Origin: Mycobacterium alsense
Lineage (GTDB): Bacteria > Actinomycetota > Actinomycetes > Mycobacteriales > Mycobacteriaceae
Length of the DNA: 64,000 bases
Assembly (NCBI RefSeq): GCF_002086635.1
Contig: NZ_MVHD01000019.1
Coordinates: forward strand, 1 to 64,000
Direction: 5' to 3'
Shown in pieces: positions 58,422 through 64,000 of the stretch. Below the pieces are notes generated by a model. It searched no databases, was not told where the DNA came from, and saw only the letters and a program-made list of their open reading frames with translations. Numbering within the stretch: position 1 is the stretch's first letter; each line of letters begins with the position of its first letter. Made by a program: the position numbers and the translations under genes.

Positions 58422-59212
58422 CCGAGGGGCCCTCCCTCGTCGCCCACCAGGACCATCGCATCGTCCAGTTCGCGCACGTCGTGGGTGTCCCAGGGCTGGG
58501 CCCAGCCGGCGACGTCGAGCATCGCGGAGATCACCTGCCCGGTGAAGCCCCAGACCAGCATCTCGTTGAGCAAGAACGCGGGCCCGGCCCAACGGCGGCC
58601 CAGATTGCCGCGGTAGACCATCAGCCGGTTGTCCGGATTGATGAAGGCGCGCAGCGGAACTCGTGCCACGATCGCCGTTTCGGCCTCGTTGACCACCGAT
58701 ACCGGACCGGGGTCCGGCGAGTACGCCAGGACGGGGACGACATGGAACCGTGACGGCGCGATGAACGTCCGCTCCATCGTGGCCAGCGGGCGCAGCCGGG
58801 TGACGTCGATGCCGGTTTCTTCGTGCGCTTCGCGCAGGGCCGTCGCGACCGGTCCGGCGTCGCCGGGATCGGCGGCGCCGCCGGGAAACGCCGCCTGGCC
58901 GGCGTGGTGGCGCAGCGTCGAGGCGCGCACGGTGACCAGCAGGTCGGCGTCGTCGGGAACACCGCCGCCGGGCGGCGCCGACCGCGGGCCCGAGAACAAC
59001 ACCAGCACGGCGGCCTCGCGGCCGTTCGAGCGCGAGCGGCTCACCATCGCGAGCAGGTCGCCCGGCAGCCGGCGGCGAAACGCGTCGGGAATCTGCTCGA
59101 CGTTGTCGACGAGCGGGCGCAACCAGGACGGTGACGCATCGGGCGTGAGCGGAACGGTCACCCGCCCGTGGGTGGCGTCCCCGTCAGGCGGGGGCGTACC
59201 CCCAGCACTCAC
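58418..59212 (-). CDS. Nudix hydrolase, CoA-pyrophosphatase type
   Basis: This protein of about 264 residues carries a Nudix box around GGAADPGD...REAHEETGI (about residues 111-137), with Asp in place of the first Glu, and an upstream RHHAGQAAFPGG block typical of CoA-cleaving NudL-like enzymes. It is equal to Rv3672c. GTG 59212 has GAGGGAGG at a suitable distance; a TTG at 59233 is the alternative. ATGA overlap couples it to marP. It probably hydrolyses CoA or acyl-CoA to 3',5'-ADP and phosphopantetheine (family inference). Confidence 0.9.
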   Translation of the reverse strand: MSAGGTPPPDGDATHGRVTVPLTPDASPSWLRPLVDNVEQIPDAFRRRLPGDLLAMVSRSRSNGREAAVLVLFSGPRSAPPGGGVPDDADLLVTVRASTLRHHAGQAAFPGGAADPGDAGPVATALREAHEETGIDVTRLRPLATMERTFIAPSRFHVVPVLAYSPDPGPVSVVNEAETAIVARVPLRAFINPDNRLMVYRGNLGRRWAGPAFLLNEMLVWGFTGQVISAMLDVAGWAQPWDTHDVRELDDAMVLVGDEGGPLG

Positions 59213-59229
59213 CGGCACCTCCCTCGGCC

Positions 59230-59868
59230 TCAACCCGCGTCGTTTCCGATCGCAGCCGCGATCTCGTCGGCATCGGCAAAAGGCCGCGGCAGCATCTGGG
59301 CAACGCTACCGTCCGGCCGCAGGACGACCGTCGCGGGCATCACATTTACCACACGCAGCGCGGCGGCGACCCGACGACGGCCGTCCTGCAGCGTCGGCAG
59401 CCGAACACCCAACTCCGCCAACCGCAGTAACCCCGCGGTCTCGTTCTCGTCCTGGTGCACCGTCACGACCGTCACCGTCGGGCCGACACGGCGTTGGTAT
59501 TCGGCCATCGCAGGAAGTTCGGCCGCACACGGCGCGCACCAGTACGCCCATAGGTTGAGGACGACCCGGCGCCCGGCCAGCGCGCGCCCGACGTCGACGG
59601 CCGAGCCGTCGGCGGCGCACTCCACCGTCACCCCTCGCAGCGCCGGCCCGCCGGCGTCCGCCCCCGCGGCCGGGCAGGGCGGCAGGTTGGCGCGCTGCCG
59701 CGGCCCGGCCAACGCGTCCGCGGTGTCGGCGTCCCGGTGCTCCCGCGGGGCCGCATTCCGGGTCGGAGCGTTCGGCGCGGCGCCGTCGTGCAGCTGCGCC
59801 ACCAGAGCGGCGATCAATGCCGCAACCACCGCCAGGATCGCGATCGTCCAGCGGGTCGTGCGGGTCAA
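59230..59868 (-). CDS. Membrane-anchored thioredoxin-like protein
   Basis: This protein of about 212 residues has an N-terminal membrane helix (about 8-26) and an extracytoplasmic thioredoxin/TlpA-type domain. The active site is YWCAPC at about residue 117, and the cis-Pro is in VNVMPATVV. Two extra cysteines (PPCPAAG and VECAADG) precede the fold and may form a disulphide. TTG 59868, with AGGAG just upstream, is the only start giving a membrane anchor next to the nth stop. It is equal to Rv3673c. Probably a thiol-disulphide reductase for exported proteins. Confidence 0.87.
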   Translation of the reverse strand: MTRTTRWTIAILAVVAALIAALVAQLHDGAAPNAPTRNAAPREHRDADTADALAGPRQRANLPPCPAAGADAGGPALRGVTVECAADGSAVDVGRALAGRRVVLNLWAYWCAPCAAELPAMAEYQRRVGPTVTVVTVHQDENETAGLLRLAELGVRLPTLQDGRRRVAAALRVVNVMPATVVLRPDGSVAQMLPRPFADADEIAAAIGNDAG

Positions 59869-59885
59869 GGTCTCCTGCCCCGGTA

Positions 59886-60671
59886 TTAGAGGCCGGCCAG
59901 GGCGAGCAGGTGCTCGGTTTCGGGGCCCTGGACCAGGGGCGCGGCGAGCAGCGGTTCGGTCGGACCGAGGCCGTACGAGGGGCAGTCCTTGGCGAGGATG
60001 CAGACGCCGCACGCCGGTTTGCGCGCGTGGCACACCCGGCGGCCGTGGAAGATCACGCGATGGCTCAACATCGTCCACTCCCGCCGCTCGATCAGTTCGC
60101 CGACGGCGTGCTCGATCTTGACCGGGTCCTTCTCGGCGGTCCAGCGCCACCGCTGCACCAGCCGCGAGAAATGGGTGTCCACCGTGATTCCCGGGACCCC
60201 GAAGGCGTTGCCCAGGATGACGTTGGCGGTCTTGCGCCCCACGCCCGGCAGCGTGACGAGTTCGGCGATGGTCGAGGGCACCTCGCCGTCGAAGCGTTCG
60301 ACCAGGGCCTGCCCGAGTCCGATGAGCGCCGTTGCCTTGTTGCGGAAGAAGCCGGTGGGGCGGATGAGGTTCTCCAGCTCGGCGCGGTCGGCTTGCGCAT
60401 AATCCAGCGCCGAACGGTACCGCTTGAACAATGCGGGCGTGGTCAGGTTGACCCGCTTGTCGGTGCTCTGCGCCGACAGGATGGTGGCCACCGTCAGTTC
60501 CAGCGGTGTCGTGAAGTCCAGCTCGCAGTGTGCGTCTGGAAACGCTTGGGCCAGTGCCCGATTCATGCGTCGCGCCCGCCGCACCAGTCCGAGGCGCGTT
60601 TCTGCATCGACACCACCGCCCGGCGTGGTCGCCGTGGACGCCGAGCGCTCGGATGACTTAGCCGCTGTCAC
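59886..60671 (-). CDS. nth: Endonuclease III
   Basis: This DNA glycosylase/AP lyase removes oxidised pyrimidines. The 261 residues include the helix-hairpin-helix [11 protein letters not shown] with catalytic Lys, the catalytic Asp in TVDTHF, and a C-terminal 4Fe-4S cluster motif C-x6-C-x2-C-x5-C ([13 protein letters not shown]). The N-terminus is about 16 residues longer than in M. tuberculosis and low in complexity, so a later start is possible, although no ATG lies before the MNRALAQAF block. Diverges from the small membrane gene and crp. Confidence 0.95.
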   Translation of the reverse strand: MTAAKSSERSASTATTPGGGVDAETRLGLVRRARRMNRALAQAFPDAHCELDFTTPLELTVATILSAQSTDKRVNLTTPALFKRYRSALDYAQADRAELENLIRPTGFFRNKATALIGLGQALVERFDGEVPSTIAELVTLPGVGRKTANVILGNAFGVPGITVDTHFSRLVQRWRWTAEKDPVKIEHAVGELIERREWTMLSHRVIFHGRRVCHARKPACGVCILAKDCPSYGLGPTEPLLAAPLVQGPETEHLLALAGL

Positions 60672-60715
60672 CTACGACAGAGTACTGATTTCGTGATCTG
60701 ACTGAGACCTAAGCC

Positions 60716-61099
60716 ATGTTTACTCTCCTTGTGTCATGGTTGCTGGTGGCGTGCGTGCCGGGGCTGCTCATGCTGGTCACGCTGGGTCTGGGGCGGCTGG
60801 AAGCCGAACTGACCGACGACGCCGTCACGTCGACCGATGTCGACGACTTCCTCGAGCACGCGGAGGCCGTCGACGTGCACACGCTGGCCCGCGAAGGCAT
60901 GCCCGAGGCGCTGGATTTCCTCCATCGGCGGATGGCCTTGCGTTTGGCCGAGTCGCCGCCGCCCGGCCCGCGTCACGCCGCGCCGGAGCCTGCGCCGGCC
61001 TCCGGCGGGCGCGGCGAGGCTTGGTTACCGACGCGAACGGCGGACGATCCGCACGTCAATCAGCAATTTAGGTGGGCTAGATACGCCAATCGTGTGTAG
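60716..61099 (+). CDS. Small membrane protein (Rv3675-like)
   Basis: This 127-residue protein has one strongly hydrophobic N-terminal segment (residues 2-25) that could be a signal anchor, an acidic middle (DDAVTSTDVDDFLEHAE), and a Pro/Arg-rich C-terminal tail. It lies directly upstream of crp in the same direction, 98 bp apart, as Rv3675 does. A candidate CRP site overlaps its stop codon. Function unknown. Confidence 0.8.
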   Translation: MFTLLVSWLLVACVPGLLMLVTLGLGRLEAELTDDAVTSTDVDDFLEHAEAVDVHTLAREGMPEALDFLHRRMALRLAESPPPGPRHAAPEPAPASGGRGEAWLPTRTADDPHVNQQFRWARYANRV

Positions 61100-61134
61100 C
61101 GTGGCACGTTGGACATAATTGCTCTAGCTCTAGA
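61091..61134 (+). promoter_or_regulatory. crp promoter with candidate class II CRP site
   Basis: TTGGAC (61107-61112), a 16-bp spacer and TAGACT (61129-61134) make a good sigma-A promoter, with a start near 61141. Directly upstream, 61091-61106 reads CGTG-N8-CACG, the core of the CRP palindrome. Its centre is about 42 bp before the predicted start, the class II activator position. The inner bases depart from the TGTGA/TCACA consensus. Confidence 0.55.
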
Positions 61135-61197
61135 CTCATCACGCTGGCAAGGGGTTAGCTTGCGCACACAGACATCGTTGGAAAGCTAAGAGGCAAC

Positions 61198-61872
61198 GTG
61201 GACGAGATCCTGGCAAGGGCCGGTATCTTCCAAGGGGTCGAGCCCGGGGCGGTCACCGCGCTTACCAAGCAACTGCAACCCGTTGACTTCCCGCGCGGAC
61301 ACACGGTTTTTGCCGAGGGAGAGCCGGGCGATCGGCTGTACATCATCGTCGCGGGAAAGGTCAAGATCGGGCGCCGTTCGCCCGATGGCCGCGAGAATCT
61401 GCTGACGATCATGGGCCCGTCGGACATGTTCGGGGAGCTGTCGATCTTCGACCCCGGCCCGCGGACCTCCAGCGCGACGACGATCACCGAGGTGCGGGCG
61501 GTGTCGATGGACCGCGACGCCTTGCGGGCGTGGATCGCGGACCGTCCGGAGATCGCCGAGCAGCTGCTGCGCGTGCTCGCCCGGCGGCTGCGCCGCACCA
61601 ACAACAACCTGGCCGACCTCATCTTCACCGACGTGCCCGGCCGGGTGGCCAAGCAGCTGCTGCAGCTGGCCCAGCGTTTCGGCACCCAGGAGGGCGGCGC
61701 GATGCGGGTCACCCACGACCTGACGCAAGAGGAGATCGCCCAGCTGGTCGGCGCCTCCCGGGAGACGGTGAACAAGGCCCTGGCCGACTTCGCCCACCGC
61801 GGCTGGATCCGGCTGGAGGGCAAGAGCGTGCTGATCTCCGACTCCGAACGCCTGGCGCGCCGCGCGCGCTAA
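61198..61872 (+). CDS. crp: cAMP receptor protein, CRP/FNR family regulator
   Basis: This 224-residue global regulator is nearly identical in layout to M. tuberculosis CRP (Rv3676). A cyclic-nucleotide-binding beta-barrel (about residues 1-115, with [17 protein letters not shown] as the phosphate-binding cassette) is joined by a long helix to a winged HTH (about 150-215), whose recognition helix is SRETVNKAL. The GTG start at 61198 follows AAGAGGC. It is preceded by a promoter with a possible CRP site, suggesting autoregulation. cAMP from the cyclase encoded at 30638 could be one input. Confidence 0.97.
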   Translation: MDEILARAGIFQGVEPGAVTALTKQLQPVDFPRGHTVFAEGEPGDRLYIIVAGKVKIGRRSPDGRENLLTIMGPSDMFGELSIFDPGPRTSSATTITEVRAVSMDRDALRAWIADRPEIAEQLLRVLARRLRRTNNNLADLIFTDVPGRVAKQLLQLAQRFGTQEGGAMRVTHDLTQEEIAQLVGASRETVNKALADFAHRGWIRLEGKSVLISDSERLARRAR

Positions 61873-61877
61873 CCGCG

Positions 61878-62672
61878 CTACCGGGTGAACAGGTAATCCA
61901 GCTGCGCCTGGACCGACCACTCCGCCGCGTCCCAGAGCTTCTCGTCCACGTCGACATAGACGTGCTCGACGATCCGGCGGACGGTGGCGTCGTCACCGAG
62001 GTCGCCCAGCGCCGCGCGCACCTGCTCCAGACGCTCGTGGCGATGGGTCAGGTAACCCTCCGCGACGGCTTCCAGGTCGGCCAGCTCGGGCCCGTGCCCG
62101 GGCAGCACCCGGCGCCGCCCCAACCCGCGCAGGCGCCGCAGCGATTCCAGGTAGTCGGCGAGGCTGCCGTCCTCCTTGTCGATGACGGTGGTGCCGCGGC
62201 CCAGCACGGTGTCCGCGGTGAGCACGGCGTCGTCGACCAGGAACGACAGCGAGTCGGCGGTGTGCCCGGGCGTGGCCATGACCTTGATCTTCAGGCCGGC
62301 GGCGTCGATCACCTCGCCGTCGACCAGGTGACCGCCCAGGCCGCGCAAGAACCCGCTGCCCGCCGAGCGCACCGTCGCCCCGGTCCGCTGCACCAGCTTG
62401 TCGATGCCGTCGGTGTGGTCGGGGTGCCGGTGGCTGACCAGCACCAGCGCGATGCGGCCGAGCCCGGCGACCCGGGCGATGTGCTCGTCGTCGTCGGGGC
62501 CGGGGTCGACGATCACCAGCTCGTCGCTGCCCTTGCCGCGCAGCACCCACGTGTTGGTGCCCTCCAGCGTCAACAGGCCGGGGTTGTCGGCCAACAGCAC
62601 CGAGGCCGTGTCGGTGACCGCCCGCAACCTTCCGTATGCGGGGTGGTTCGGCGACTCGGCGGCGTCGGTCAC
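61878..62672 (-). CDS. Metallo-beta-lactamase-fold hydrolase
   Basis: This 264-residue protein matches Rv3677c. It has the HxHxDH zinc motif as [10 protein letters not shown] (about residues 80-89), further ligands in TPGHTADS and in LPGHGP, and a C-terminal helical winged segment seen in LACTB2-type nucleases and glyoxalase II-like enzymes. Substrate unknown; an RNase or thioesterase role is possible. Convergent with crp, only 5 bp between the stops. Confidence 0.9.
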   Translation of the reverse strand: MTDAAESPNHPAYGRLRAVTDTASVLLADNPGLLTLEGTNTWVLRGKGSDELVIVDPGPDDDEHIARVAGLGRIALVLVSHRHPDHTDGIDKLVQRTGATVRSAGSGFLRGLGGHLVDGEVIDAAGLKIKVMATPGHTADSLSFLVDDAVLTADTVLGRGTTVIDKEDGSLADYLESLRRLRGLGRRRVLPGHGPELADLEAVAEGYLTHRHERLEQVRAALGDLGDDATVRRIVEHVYVDVDEKLWDAAEWSVQAQLDYLFTR

Positions 62673-62676
62673 GTCG

Positions 62677-63132
62677 TCAGCCGACCTCCACGACCAGCTC
62701 CACTTCCACCGGCGCGTCCAGCGGGAGCTCGGAGACTCCGACCGCCGAACGCGCGTGCGCGCCTTGCTCGCCGAACACCTCGGCGAGCAGGTCGGAGGCG
62801 CCGTTGACGACGCCCGGCTGACCGTTGAAACCCGGGGCGGACGCGACGAAGCCGACGACCTTGATCACGCGTGTGACGGCGTCGATGCCGACCACGGAGT
62901 CGACGGCCGCCAGCGCGTTGAGCGCGCAGATCCGCGCCATCGCCTTGCCCTCCTCGGGGCTGACCTCGGCGCCGACCTTGCCGGTCCCCGCCAGCTTTCC
63001 GGCCTCCATCGGCAGCTGGCCCGCGGTGTAGACGAGGCTGCCGGTGCGCACCGCCGGCACGTAGGACGCCAGCGGGGCGACCACCTCGGGAAGTGCGACG
63101 CCAAGCTGCCGGAGCCGGGCGGAAGCGCTCAT
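62677..63132 (-). CDS. RidA (YjgF/YER057c) family protein
   Basis: This 151-residue protein matches Rv3678c. The RidA fold is supported by the [19 protein letters not shown] block and [43 protein letters not shown] ending (residues about 110-150), where the Arg of HARSAVGV is the reactive-enamine ligand. It probably hydrolyses 2-aminoacrylate-like imines, though subfamilies vary. GAAGGGA lies upstream of ATG 63132. It ends 4 bases before the beta-lactamase-fold gene begins on the same strand. Confidence 0.9.
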   Translation of the reverse strand: MSASARLRQLGVALPEVVAPLASYVPAVRTGSLVYTAGQLPMEAGKLAGTGKVGAEVSPEEGKAMARICALNALAAVDSVVGIDAVTRVIKVVGFVASAPGFNGQPGVVNGASDLLAEVFGEQGAHARSAVGVSELPLDAPVEVELVVEVG

Positions 63133-63155
63133 CCGGACGGGTCCCTTCGGTCGCG

Positions 63156-63317
63156 CTACTTGGCGCGCTTGAGATACGCGACGTGCTGCTCGCCGGTGGG
63201 CCCGGGCAGCACGGACACCAGCTCCCAGCCGTCGGCCCCCCACTGGTCGAGGATCTGCTTGGTGGCGTGCGTCAGCAGCGGCACGGTGACGTATTCCCAT
63301 GCGGTGGGTTGGCTCAT
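63156..63317 (-). CDS. Small DUF4177-type protein, 53 residues
   Basis: This frame, too short for most automatic thresholds, reads from ATG 63315-63317 to TAG at 63156-63158. It contains WEYVTVPLL near residue 7, LDQWGADGWELVSVLPG in the middle and VAYLKRAK at the end. The strand-helix-strand pattern with GWELV is the DUF4177 signature. It lies 23 bases upstream of the RidA gene on the same strand and matches the small Rv3678A-type gene. Function unknown; the composition and motif make it very likely real. Confidence 0.88.
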   Translation of the reverse strand: MSQPTAWEYVTVPLLTHATKQILDQWGADGWELVSVLPGPTGEQHVAYLKRAK

Positions 63318-63386
63318 GACGCGAGCTTATCGGTCGGTGCGCAGCGGCTCCGGCCCGGTGGCCGGGCGGCCTCGGGCTAGCATGCG

Positions 63387-64000
63387 ATGGTGGCATCCAC
63401 TCCTAGCGGCGGTAGCTCCGTCGGCTGGCCGGCGCGCTTGTCGAGGGCCCGCTTACATTTCGTGACCGGCAAGGGCGGGACGGGCAAGTCGACGGTAGCG
63501 GCGGCGCTGGCGCTGACCCTGGCGGCGGGCGGGCGCAAGGTCCTGCTCGTCGAAGTCGAAGGCCGCCAAGGCATTGCGCAACTCTTCGACGTCCCGCCGC
63601 TGCCGTACGAGGAGCTCAAGATCGCCACCGCGGAGCGCGGCGGGCAGGTCAATGCCCTGGCGATCGACATCGAGGCCGCGTTTTTGGAATACCTGGACAT
63701 GTTCTACAACCTCGGCATCGCGGGCCGGGCCATGCGCCGCATCGGAGCCATCGAGTTCGCGACGACGATCGCGCCAGGCCTGCGCGACGTGCTGCTCACC
63801 GGCAAGATCAAGGAGTCGGTGGTGCGCCAGAAGAAGGGGTCCAAGGACCCCGTTTACGACGCGGTCGTCGTCGATGCGCCCCCGACGGGCCGGATCGCGC
63901 GCTTCCTCGATGTCACCAAGGCCGTGTCCGAGCTGGCCAAGGGCGGGCCCGTGTTCGCGCAGGCCGAGGGTGTGGTGAAGCTGCTGCACTCCGAGGCGAC
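63387..64000 (+). CDS. ArsA/Get3-like anion-transporting ATPase, 5' part
   Basis: The frame starts at ATG 63387 (a GTG follows at 63390) and is still open at the end of the window, after about 204 codons. A deviant Walker A GKGGTGKST lies at about residues 28-36, with LLVEVEGRQG after it and VDAPPTGR in the switch II region. This is the ArsA/Get3 family; the M. tuberculosis pair Rv3679-Rv3680 forms a cytosolic ATPase complex linked to glycerol metabolite stress. The partner gene would lie just beyond the window. It diverges from the DUF4177 gene with about 70 bp between. Confidence 0.93.
   Translation, partial: MVASTPSGGSSVGWPARLSRARLHFVTGKGGTGKSTVAAALALTLAAGGRKVLLVEVEGRQGIAQLFDVPPLPYEELKIATAERGGQVNALAIDIEAAFLEYLDMFYNLGIAGRAMRRIGAIEFATTIAPGLRDVLLTGKIKESVVRQKKGSKDPVYDAVVVDAPPTGRIARFLDVTKAVSELAKGGPVFAQAEGVVKLLHSEA

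Overview
This is a GC-rich, densely packed actinobacterial chromosome segment. Gene content, gene order and protein lengths match the Mycobacterium tuberculosis interval Rv3604c to Rv3679 almost gene for gene. PE and PPE genes, a SOS-controlled 13E12-family HNH gene, MarP, an EphA/EphE pair and Rv-type Tad genes all point to a slow-growing Mycobacterium. Extra genes absent from the M. tuberculosis order (as recalled) and a small GC-rich hairpin repeat suggest a M. avium complex-like species. The species call is inference.

Layout. 1-6366 (minus): an edge-cut envelope-associated gene, a DUF3180 membrane protein and the folate operon folE-folP-folB-folK, with ftsH just upstream. 6367-10166: a 44-bp direct repeat, a VOC-family gene, then an overlapping plus-strand operon ephA - flavin monooxygenase - alcohol dehydrogenase. 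10167-17572 is the accessory part: a LexA-box-controlled HNH gene and a decayed second copy of its 3' end, an HTH_67-like protein, a PPE-PE pair facing a solitary PPE, and a small membrane/DNA-binding gene pair. 17573-29231 is conserved core: lpqG, hpt, tilS, a zincin-like protein, DacB-type carboxypeptidase, ppa, a TerC-like membrane protein, a wall-glycan set (flippase, ppgS, its partner, galE), a large membrane protein and tRNA-Thr.

29277-44642: holB, a class III adenylate cyclase, topA, cspA with a strong terminator, and the 'helicase/secretion neighbourhood': an SftH/MrfA-type helicase, a sensor-like protein and a seven-gene Tad-like pilus operon. 44643-46372 holds two non-coding RNAs that I place by structure and position: the 6C (B11) RNA on the minus strand and the Ms1/MTS2823 RNA on the plus strand, either side of a HAD phosphatase gene. 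46373-52797: a Fic-like gene, the dppABCD oligopeptide importer and a secreted DUF4232 protein.

52934-64000: acs, a secreted serine protease, a holin-X-like membrane protein, ephE, the acid-resistance protease marP with a Nudix hydrolase and a thioredoxin-like protein, nth, crp with a promoter and candidate CRP site, a metallo-beta-lactamase-fold protein, a RidA protein, a 53-residue DUF4177 protein and the 5' part of an ArsA/Get3-like ATPase running off the end. Many adjacent genes overlap by 4 bases (ATGA/GTGA), so most runs are probably translationally coupled operons. I found no insertion sequence, CRISPR array, rRNA or phage module. Coordinates of alternative starts and all family names rest on reading the sequence and on memory of the families, not on a database search.
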